From an uncultured Ruminococcus sp. (lineage in GTDB: Bacteria; Bacillota; Clostridia; UBA1212; UBA1255), in assembly GCA_902782885.1 (NCBI GenBank), contig CACZOW010000205.1:1-6559 (forward strand): 6,559 bases of DNA. Reading direction: 5' to 3'. Below, piece after piece: positions 1-5,093 of the stretch (its first letter is position 1; every line of letters starts with the position of its first letter). The translations under genes and the position numbers were made by a program. Below the pieces are notes generated by a model. That model ran no database searches. It was not told the DNA's origin and saw nothing but the letters and a program-made list of their open reading frames with translations.

Positions 1-41
1 ACGCACACATCCAAAAGTCCGCGCTTCAGTTGAACGTCCAT
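1..41 (-). CDS. PadR-family transcriptional regulator, N-terminal fragment (gene runs off left edge)
   Basis: Only 13 complete codons and two bases of the next are visible, reading MDVQLKRGLLDVC then V. This is the usual opening of PadR-like winged-helix regulators in Bacillota, in which the first helix carries a K-R/K-G-L-L-D/E pattern. PadR proteins bind DNA as dimers and commonly repress their own promoter together with a neighbouring transporter, membrane or efflux gene; none of that is visible here. The start is supported by an AAGGGAGGT ribosome binding site at 52-60, 11 bases from the ATG when measured from GGAGG, and by a consensus promoter just upstream. Another ATG at 49-51 lies directly against the ribosome binding site in a different frame and gives an unrelated peptide. 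The identity rests on a short but characteristic string, so it is likely rather than certain. Confidence 0.72.
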   Translation of the reverse strand, partial: MDVQLKRGLLDVC

Positions 42-66
42 AAGGCGCCATACCTCCCTTCGCGGA

Positions 67-102
67 ATACATCATATCACGAAGTATGCGCGGTGTCAAT
101 AC
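67..102. promoter_or_regulatory. Possible operator: ATAC/GTAT half-sites spanning the PadR promoter
   Basis: On the plus strand the tetramers ATAC (67-70), GTAT (84-87) and ATAC (99-102) alternate, forming two overlapping dyads, ATAC-N13-GTAT and GTAT-N11-ATAC. They flank the -10 box and overlap the edge of the -35 box. PadR repressors commonly recognise short inverted half-sites with spacers of this general size at their own promoters, so autoregulation is plausible. Tetramers of this kind also occur by chance, and nothing here proves binding. Confidence 0.3.
71..99 (-). promoter_or_regulatory. Consensus sigma-A promoter for the PadR-family gene
   Basis: On the minus strand TTGACA (94-99) is followed by a 17-base spacer and TATGAT (71-76). 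A TG sits one base upstream of the -10 box, making it an extended -10. A seven-base A-tract at 103-109 (minus-strand sense) just upstream could act as an UP-like element. Transcription should start near position 64-66, giving a leader of about 25 bases that contains the ribosome binding site at 52-60. The -35 matches consensus at all six positions and the -10 at five of six, so high basal strength is expected, which fits a promoter held down by a repressor. Confidence 0.88.
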
Positions 103-127
103 TTTTTTTGCCCGCTAAGCAAAAAAA
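103..127. repeat. Perfect inverted repeat between terminator and PadR promoter
   Basis: TTTTTTTGC at 103-111 and GCAAAAAAA at 119-127 are exact reverse complements separated by seven bases. On the minus strand the right arm is the T-tract of the degV terminator and the left arm is an A-tract next to the PadR -35 box. The symmetry may simply follow from these two functions lying side by side. Confidence 0.6.
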
Positions 128-157
128 GACCGGGCCCGCACAATGCGGCTCCCGGTC
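121..157 (-). terminator. Rho-independent terminator after degV
   Basis: Read leftward, a seven-pair outer stem (GACCGGG at 151-157 with CCCGGTC at 128-134) encloses a small internal loop and a five-pair inner stem (CCGCA at 144-148 with TGCGG at 136-140) closed by a three-base loop. Seven T residues follow directly (121-127). It lies 55 bases past the degV stop codon and separates the GNAT-degV unit from the PadR promoter. There is no T-run on the other side, so it acts only on leftward transcription. Confidence 0.93.
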
Positions 158-212
158 CCCGGATACGCGCAGAAAAACGACTCCGCGGCTATATTAAGAT
201 CAAAAGCGGCGG

Positions 213-1115
213 TCAGCCGTTGTGCACTTTACGCAGGGCGCCGTCCCCGTAAAAGTCGACGATTATTGTCCCCGGGCCCACGGAAGAACCCACGCCGGAT
301 TCGATGAAGCCGTACGTGAACTCCAGCTGCGTATCCGGGAACTGCGCCTGGATCAGTTCGCCCACCGTCTCAGCGTCCGCAAGGCAGTCGGCGTGGATGA
401 TGTAAATGTGGTTGTTGACCTCCGGCCGGCCGTACTTTTTCACATATTCCGCCACGCGCGCCAGGGAGCCGCGGCGGCCGATCACCTTCTCCACGGCGAC
501 GTTGTGCCCGGTCTCGTCGTACACCACGATGGGCTTTACGCTGAAGATCCCGCCGAACAGCGCGGCAGGACCGCTGACGCGTCCGGCGTTGCGCAGGTAA
601 GTAAGCTTTTCCACGGTACCTACTTCGTTGTAAAACTCGCGGTTGGCGTAGATCCATTCGCGCACGCTGTCCATGCTCTCCCCCGCCGCCCGCATCTTCG
701 CGGCTTCCATCAGCACCATTGCCAGCGAGTAGCAGCAGTTATAGCTGTCAACGCAGTATATCTTCGCGTCCGGGTAATCATTTGCGATCCGTTTGGCCGC
801 GTTTATGCTCTCCCGGATGGAGCCGGACAACGCTTCCGCGCACGATATCGACATGATGTCGTACCCTTTATCCAGAAAGCTCCGGAATGCCGCTTCATAC
901 TGGTACGACGTGACCTGGGCTGATTTGACCCGGGCGCCGTTTCCGATCGCGGTATAGTACTCGTGCGCGCTGAATTCTTTCCAGTCGCAGCTGGCGTCGT
1001 GTTCCACGCCGTCAAGGTAGAAATGCATCGGCAGTATGGCGTCAATGCCGTACTCCCGCGCCTGTTCGGAATCAAGGTTGCAGCTGGAATCGGTGATAAT
1101 AGCGTAAGGTCTCAT
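213..1115 (-). CDS. DegV family protein (FakB-type fatty-acid-binding subunit)
   Basis: This 300-residue protein has the length and motif order of the DegV family. Known members (FakB) hold a fatty acid in the cytoplasm and present it to the kinase FakA, which makes acyl-phosphate for phospholipid synthesis. Visible signatures are the N-terminal TDSSCNLD (residues 8-15), a VKSAQVTS segment (63-70), the ligand-loop sequence ALSGSI (95-100), the YLRNAGRVS block (173-181) followed by the KPIVVYDETG strand (194-203), and the C-terminal glycine loop GVGSSVGPGT (274-283). This loop usually reads GxHxGPG, and the histidine is replaced by Ser278. The ATG is preceded by AAGGAG at 1125-1130, nine bases away. 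The gene follows the GNAT gene by 36 bases and is probably cotranscribed with it; a terminator follows. No fakA gene is visible, as is common because FakA is usually encoded elsewhere. Family assignment is secure; lipid specificity is unknown. Confidence 0.93.
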   Translation of the reverse strand: MRPYAIITDSSCNLDSEQAREYGIDAILPMHFYLDGVEHDASCDWKEFSAHEYYTAIGNGARVKSAQVTSYQYEAAFRSFLDKGYDIMSISCAEALSGSIRESINAAKRIANDYPDAKIYCVDSYNCCYSLAMVLMEAAKMRAAGESMDSVREWIYANREFYNEVGTVEKLTYLRNAGRVSGPAALFGGIFSVKPIVVYDETGHNVAVEKVIGRRGSLARVAEYVKKYGRPEVNNHIYIIHADCLADAETVGELIQAQFPDTQLEFTYGFIESGVGSSVGPGTIIVDFYGDGALRKVHNG

Positions 1116-1151
1116 TGTTCGTTGCTCCTTTTCAGAACGGTGCTGAATTTA

Positions 1152-2273
1152 TTAAATGATCTGTTTTTTGAAGCAGCGGCGGCGTTTGTTCTGCACGCGT
1201 CTGAAGCGCTTCAAAAGGTTCTGCATGTGGACGTTGTCCTCCAGGATAAGGTTGGTCTCGAGGTGGTCCAGATCGCTCTCTTTGAGCATTTTCATCAGCA
1301 TGGCGATCATCACCGCCGCGATGCCTTTGGCCTCCCATTCGGGCAATATGCCGATCAGCGCGAGGTCAATGACCTTCGGGTCCTTTTTGGTCTTCAGGAA
1401 CCGCGCCAGAAACGCCGGAGTGATGTGGCCGCGCGACTTTCTGACCGCGTCGGCAATTGCCGGAAACATCAGCGCGAAACCGATGAGCTCGTCATTGCTG
1501 TCGTACAGCATCATCACGTCCTGCGCGCGGACGATCATCTTGAAGTCCTTTACATAATTGTCAACGATCTCGCCGTTCAGCGGCATGGTGCCGTACAGCC
1601 GCGCGTAGGTCTTGTCGATCAGGTCGAAGATCTTGCCGATGTGTTTGTCCAGGATCTCTCCGATCGACTTTGCCTGATATGTTCTGAGCCCGTACCGCCG
1701 CAGCATTTTCTGACCGAGTTCGATCATTTGCTCGCTGTCTTCCGCCGGCTCGAACAGCTGACTTTCCAGCCAGTCCACGTCTTTTTCGAAACCGTATTTT
1801 TCGATTAGCCGCTGATAATACTCGTAATTGTACTGCTCCTCAAAAGTCTGCGGCTGGTCAAAACCCTCGATCAGCAGGCCCTCGCGCTCCAGATCGGAGT
1901 AGCCCAGAGGACCGACAAATTCTTCCATGCCTTTTGCTTTGGCCCAATTTTCCACTTCCGCGAACAGCGCCGCCGCGACTTCTTCGTCGTCAATGCAGTC
2001 GAACCGCGTGAACCGCACGCGCTTCTGGTTCCATTTTTGATTGGCCTCCCGCTGGATGATGCCCTGTATGCGTCCGACGGGTCTGCCATCTTTGCAGGCA
2101 ATGTAGAATACAGTGTCGCACACTTTATTGAAGGGATAGTCGGGCTTGAAGATCGCAAATTCGCCGCTGTAAAGCATAGGTACATAATAAGGATCGCCTT
2201 TGTACAAATCGAGCGGCAGCTTCACGAATTCGCGTTGCTCCCGCCTTGTCTTAACTTCTTTGATTTCGATCAT
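1152..2273 (-). CDS. GNAT-fold N-acetyltransferase-like protein, YghO type
   Basis: The 373-residue product resembles the YghO-like group of GNAT proteins, whose substrate is not established. Family-like features are the opening block with LYKGDPYYVP (23-32), the GRIQGII strand (67-73), FDCIDDEEVAAALF (91-104) and VGPLGYSDLEREGLLIEGFDQP (120-141, the most diagnostic part). The C-terminal half carries LIGILPEWEAKGI (306-318), where the acyl-CoA-binding turn of a GNAT domain is expected, then LETNLILEDNVHM (338-350). The end is very basic (RRVQNKRRRCFKK, 358-370). The reading frame is open as far as 2555, but that extension lies inside the SGNH gene and lacks a signal. The ATG at 2273 has GGAGGA at 2281-2286, seven bases away, so it is the start. 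It is probably first in an operon with degV. Acetyltransferase activity is inferred from fold only. Confidence 0.85.
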   Translation of the reverse strand: MIEIKEVKTRREQREFVKLPLDLYKGDPYYVPMLYSGEFAIFKPDYPFNKVCDTVFYIACKDGRPVGRIQGIIQREANQKWNQKRVRFTRFDCIDDEEVAAALFAEVENWAKAKGMEEFVGPLGYSDLEREGLLIEGFDQPQTFEEQYNYEYYQRLIEKYGFEKDVDWLESQLFEPAEDSEQMIELGQKMLRRYGLRTYQAKSIGEILDKHIGKIFDLIDKTYARLYGTMPLNGEIVDNYVKDFKMIVRAQDVMMLYDSNDELIGFALMFPAIADAVRKSRGHITPAFLARFLKTKKDPKVIDLALIGILPEWEAKGIAAVMIAMLMKMLKESDLDHLETNLILEDNVHMQNLLKRFRRVQNKRRRCFKKQII

Positions 2274-2280
2274 TAATTCT

Positions 2281-2305
2281 TCCTCCGGATCCGCCGGGCC
2301 GGAAA
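2281..2305 (-). promoter_or_regulatory. Ribosome binding site of the GNAT gene inside a possible hairpin
   Basis: GGAGGA at 2281-2286 is a strong ribosome binding site that decides the start at 2273. On the transcript, TTTCCGG (2299-2305) can pair with CCGGAGG (2282-2288) across a ten-base loop, giving five Watson-Crick and two G-U pairs that would cover the site. Whether it forms or regulates anything is unknown. Confidence 0.45.
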
Positions 2306-2326
2306 CGCTCGGTGTGATTGGGCGCA

Positions 2327-2354
2327 TTATATCAAAAAACGCTTCCGGAGGCAA
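2327..2354 (-). promoter_or_regulatory. Probable promoter of the GNAT-degV unit
   Basis: A perfect TATAAT (2327-2332) with TG one base upstream forms an extended -10. A partial -35, TTGCCT (2349-2354, four of six matches), lies 16 bases further up, between the SGNH stop codon and a T-tract. Transcription would begin near 2320, leaving a leader of roughly 45-50 bases. It is the only good promoter in the gaps between the six larger genes, and suggests that GNAT and degV can be expressed separately from the genes upstream. Confidence 0.7.
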
Positions 2355-2356
2355 CC

Positions 2357-2953
2357 CTACGAGGGGCGGGCCGCGGCTCTGATCGCCTGCGCCGTCTGTT
2401 CCGCGCAGCGCCGGTATCCTTCCTCGGTGAGGTGGAGCAGGTCCGGGCACTTGTAATAATGAGGATCGGAGAGGCAGAGGGCGTAAAGGTCGTTGACCGC
2501 GACCCCTTCGCGCCGCATAAACGAAACGGCGGCGGCGTTGTATTTGACCACCCACTCGTTATTGTAGCTGAAACTGAAATTTCCCGCCCGTGCGACCTCC
2601 TCCGCGGCCTCGCCGGACAGGATGGGCGTCGTTGTAGCGAACACCGGCGTCGCACCGTTGCGGCGGATCTCCGCGAGGATCCGGCCGAGGAAGTGAACGT
2701 ATTCGTCGAGCGGATGGATCGCCTCGGTCATCGGCGCCTCGATATTCATATCCCAGTAGCCGTTGTTCCAGTGGACGACGTCGAACCGTCCGCAGTTTTT
2801 GAAGAACTGATTCGCCTGCCAGAGAGTGTAGGCGGCGAAACGGCCGTTGTCAACGTCGTCATACACCACCTCAAACTCCCCTTTGAGCAGTTCCTTCACA
2901 TATTCATCGTAGCCCATCCGTATGGAATCGCCCAGCAGCAGCGCTCTTTTCAT
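2357..2953 (-). CDS. SGNH/GDSL-family hydrolase (putative cytoplasmic esterase)
   Basis: This 198-residue protein is the usual size of a compact SGNH hydrolase. Block I is LLLGDSIRMGY (5-15) with the nucleophile Ser10. The DNGRFA segment (35-40) is a candidate for the block II glycine. HWNNGYWD (61-68) supplies the oxyanion asparagine (Asn63 or Asn64). DLLHLTEEGY (171-180) carries the Asp171 and His174 of the triad. The family removes acyl or acetyl groups from carbohydrates, lipids or other esters; the substrate here cannot be told. There is no signal peptide or membrane segment, so it should act in the cytoplasm. A GTG at 2989 would add 12 residues, but the ATG at 2953 has an AAGGG site at 2961-2965, seven bases away, and starts right at the family's first strand. 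It follows the LRR lipoprotein gene by 45 bases with no terminator between, so cotranscription is likely. Confidence 0.88.
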   Translation of the reverse strand: MKRALLLGDSIRMGYDEYVKELLKGEFEVVYDDVDNGRFAAYTLWQANQFFKNCGRFDVVHWNNGYWDMNIEAPMTEAIHPLDEYVHFLGRILAEIRRNGATPVFATTTPILSGEAAEEVARAGNFSFSYNNEWVVKYNAAAVSFMRREGVAVNDLYALCLSDPHYYKCPDLLHLTEEGYRRCAEQTAQAIRAAARPS

Positions 2954-2998
2954 AATACTTCCCTTTCCGGCCGGCGCGGCAACGTACACAGATCCGTC

Positions 2999-3970
2999 TT
3001 ACTCATACGGTACCAGCGGCGTCAATTTGTAATTGAACTCAATCTCCGCGTTCTGAAGCGCATCATTTCCGTTGGCAAAATTGATCTTGTTCCAATCCTC
3101 TTCGCTGCCGGAATAGAACACTTTGAGCGTACCGACGTTGCTGAACGCGCTGGCCGCAACCTCTTTGAGCGTTTCCGGCAGATAGACCGCTTTAAGCGCG
3201 GTGCAGCCGGAGCAGGCGAACGAACCGATCTTTTCCAATCCTCCCGAGAATACGAGCTCTTCCAGCGCCGTATCGGAATCGAAAGCGCTGGACTTTATTT
3301 CATATGCTTTGCCGCTGCTGCCTCCGAACGTGACTTTTTTGAGCGCGGTGCAGTTGCTGAACGCGTAATTGTAAACATTGGAATTACCGTACAGCACGAC
3401 TTCTTCAAGGCCGACACAATCCCGGAACGCGGAATTGTATACCGATTCCAGGCTTAAGGGCAACGTCACGCTCTTCAGTCTGGGACAGCCCCCGAACGAT
3501 CCTTCGCCGACGCTGATAAGTCCTTCGCTGAAACGAACCGTCTCAAGTTTTTCAGAGCTGCTTACGGCGTCTTCACCTATCGTAACCACCGTAAACGGTA
3601 CCACGAGACTGACCATGGTATTGTTGGAAATAGCGTCCTCGTAGATCGACGTGACGGGCTTACCGTTCACGTGGGACGGGATGATAAGTTCGGTACCGCT
3701 GAACGTGCCTATCCCGTCTACGGCGCAGTTATCATCATATTCTTTTATTACAAGGCCTTCGCTGCCCGCAACGGGCTCCGGCGTCTGATCCGCGGGGCCA
3801 TTGGTAGGCGCGCCGTCAGCGGGCGTCCCGGCCGGATCGTTCGTGACATTTTCGCCTCCGGGTACCGCGGTAGCTTTTCCGGAGCCGTCCGGGGTACCGC
3901 CCTTTACGCCGCAGGCGCAAAGACCGAGCGCAATGACCAGCGCGAGCAATAATAAGCATGTTTTCTTCAT
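2999..3970 (-). CDS. BspA-type leucine-rich-repeat lipoprotein
   Basis: The 323-residue precursor starts with two lysines and a hydrophobic segment ending in the lipobox LCAC (17-20). It should therefore be cut before Cys20, lipidated, and held on the outer face of the membrane. Residues 21-70 are a flexible linker rich in Gly, Pro, Thr and Ala. From about 90 to 285 run some eight repeats of about 23 residues of the LRR_5 (BspA) type, with the pattern C-x2-L-x2-V-x-LP-x2-L-x3-x-x2-AF, for example at 159-181 and 254-276. The end, FYSGSEEDWNKI (285-296) with GNDALQNAEI (301-310), is a common cap of such proteins. BspA-like repeats are known in adhesins and other binding proteins; no ligand or enzyme domain is seen here. 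GGAGGT at 3978-3983, seven bases from the ATG, fixes the start. Confidence 0.9.
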   Translation of the reverse strand: MKKTCLLLLALVIALGLCACGVKGGTPDGSGKATAVPGGENVTNDPAGTPADGAPTNGPADQTPEPVAGSEGLVIKEYDDNCAVDGIGTFSGTELIIPSHVNGKPVTSIYEDAISNNTMVSLVVPFTVVTIGEDAVSSSEKLETVRFSEGLISVGEGSFGGCPRLKSVTLPLSLESVYNSAFRDCVGLEEVVLYGNSNVYNYAFSNCTALKKVTFGGSSGKAYEIKSSAFDSDTALEELVFSGGLEKIGSFACSGCTALKAVYLPETLKEVAASAFSNVGTLKVFYSGSEEDWNKINFANGNDALQNAEIEFNYKLTPLVPYE

Positions 3971-4018
3971 AATTACGACCTCCGTTTTAATTTATTGTTG
4001 TCCGGGAAAAATGTGCGG

Positions 4019-5056
4019 TCAGCCGCGGTAATCGTTGTCCGCGGCATCGGCAGAATTGTCCCGCTGACTCTCCACAAATTCCTGAGATTTGCGCTTGTCC
4101 GCCTCGTCCGCTCTGTCGAACGTGGTAGGCTGATGGATGACCACCTGGGTGAACGGAATGCTGATTCCGTGCGCGTCGAAGAGCAGCTTGAACTGCCGGT
4201 TCATATCGCGTTCCACCTGGAAACGGTTCGCCTCTTCGCAGCGCGCCACGAATTTCAGCGCCACGCCCGATGCCCCGAGTTCGGAAACGCCTTTATAGAA
4301 CGGACCTTCCACGATATCCGGAATGGCTTTGCTGATCTCCTCGATGTGATCTTTGATGATCGCCTCCACGCGCTCGATCGATTCGCCGTACTCGATCTGT
4401 ACTTCGCAGGGCACGAGGGTCAGGTGGTCGGTGAGATTGATCACGGTGCGCAGGTCGGAGTTGTTCATGATCTTGAAGTTGCCGCTGGTGTCCTCCAGCC
4501 GGGTGGTGCGGATGCCGATCTCGCGCACGGTGCCGCGGAAGCCGTCGACAATAATAATATCCCCCACGTCGAACACATTCTCGAACACGATGAACAGGCC
4601 GGAGATGATATCTTCGATGAGCGGCTGCGCGCCGAGGCCGACGATCAGGGACAATATTCCGATGCCGGCCAGCAGCGTCGCGGTGTCAACGTTCAGCGCC
4701 CGCAGCGCGAAGAACAGGAACACCAGCACCGAAAGATATTTGATGAACGAGCTCAGCAGGTTGAACACCGCCTTGCCCTTCTTTATGAACGTGAGCGCCC
4801 AGCTGATGAACAGTCTGATCAGGTATCCGACCGTAATAAAGAAGAACGCGTAGCTGATGATCCGGATCCATTTGATATAGTCACCGGCACCGCTGAATGG
4901 GTTCAGGCTCCGGTAGAACCGGCTGTCTTTGCCGAAGAACCACGGACCGCCTATGAGCAGGATGAAATAGACCGCCGCCAGGCAAAGTAAAATTACTGTG
5001 ACCGCCGTGCCGACGATCTTCTGAGTCTTTTCGGATTTTTCTTTGAAAGTGATCAT
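4019..5056 (-). CDS. MscS-family mechanosensitive ion channel
   Basis: This 345-residue membrane protein should open under membrane tension and release solutes during osmotic downshock. Hydrophobic segments lie near residues 16-38, 62-86 and 103-120, followed by the pore-lining segment 127-160. The pore segment carries the family signature VGLGAQPLIEDIISG (139-153) and then FENVFDVGDIIIVDG (158-172), the entry into the beta domain. The beta domain has GIRTTRLEDTSGN (181-193) and MNNSDLRTVINLT (197-209), where MscS proteins carry their conserved N-S/P-x-L pattern. An alpha/beta C-terminal region follows to about 310. A charged, probably disordered tail of about 35 residues ends the protein and is not part of the conserved fold. 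The ATG has an AAGGAAG site at 5064-5070. The gene lies 37 bases after the surface-protein gene and 48 before the lipoprotein gene. Confidence 0.93.
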   Translation of the reverse strand: MITFKEKSEKTQKIVGTAVTVILLCLAAVYFILLIGGPWFFGKDSRFYRSLNPFSGAGDYIKWIRIISYAFFFITVGYLIRLFISWALTFIKKGKAVFNLLSSFIKYLSVLVFLFFALRALNVDTATLLAGIGILSLIVGLGAQPLIEDIISGLFIVFENVFDVGDIIIVDGFRGTVREIGIRTTRLEDTSGNFKIMNNSDLRTVINLTDHLTLVPCEVQIEYGESIERVEAIIKDHIEEISKAIPDIVEGPFYKGVSELGASGVALKFVARCEEANRFQVERDMNRQFKLLFDAHGISIPFTQVVIHQPTTFDRADEADKRKSQEFVESQRDNSADAADNDYRG

Positions 5057-5093
5057 TGTTCCGCTTCCTTTCTGCGAGCTGAAAAGCGCCCTG

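Noticed and set aside
61..109. Imperfect plus-strand hairpin (61-92) followed by a T-run (103-109), as a rightward terminator
   Set aside because: The stem has two four-pair parts with an internal loop, the T-run is ten bases away, and no rightward gene lies to its left; the same bases are fully explained by the leftward promoter.
963..1808. 281-codon open frame on the plus strand across the degV start and GNAT 3' part
   Set aside because: It crosses the boundary between two well-supported minus-strand genes, and its composition is that of an antisense shadow.
2333..2356. Intrinsic terminator after the SGNH gene (GC-rich bases followed by six T)
   Set aside because: The bases before the T-run form only a self-complementary TCCGGA core without room for a loop, so no stable hairpin is expected.
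2274..2555. N-terminal extension of the GNAT protein into the SGNH gene
   Set aside because: The extension is out-of-frame translation of the SGNH 3' end, is rich in Arg and Pro, and lacks a start signal, while the ATG at 2273 has a near-ideal ribosome binding site and begins with the family's own N-terminal sequence.
2318..3457. 379-codon open frame on the plus strand, antisense to the SGNH and LRR genes
   Set aside because: It lies opposite two genes with clear family motifs and ribosome binding sites. Its product is rich in Arg, Val and His with no recognisable domain, typical of antisense frames in GC-biased coding DNA.
3995..4990. 331-codon open frame on the plus strand opposite the MscS gene
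   Set aside because: The MscS reading has unmistakable pore and beta-domain signatures; the antisense product is dominated by His, Asp, Glu, Val and Arg and has no domain pattern.
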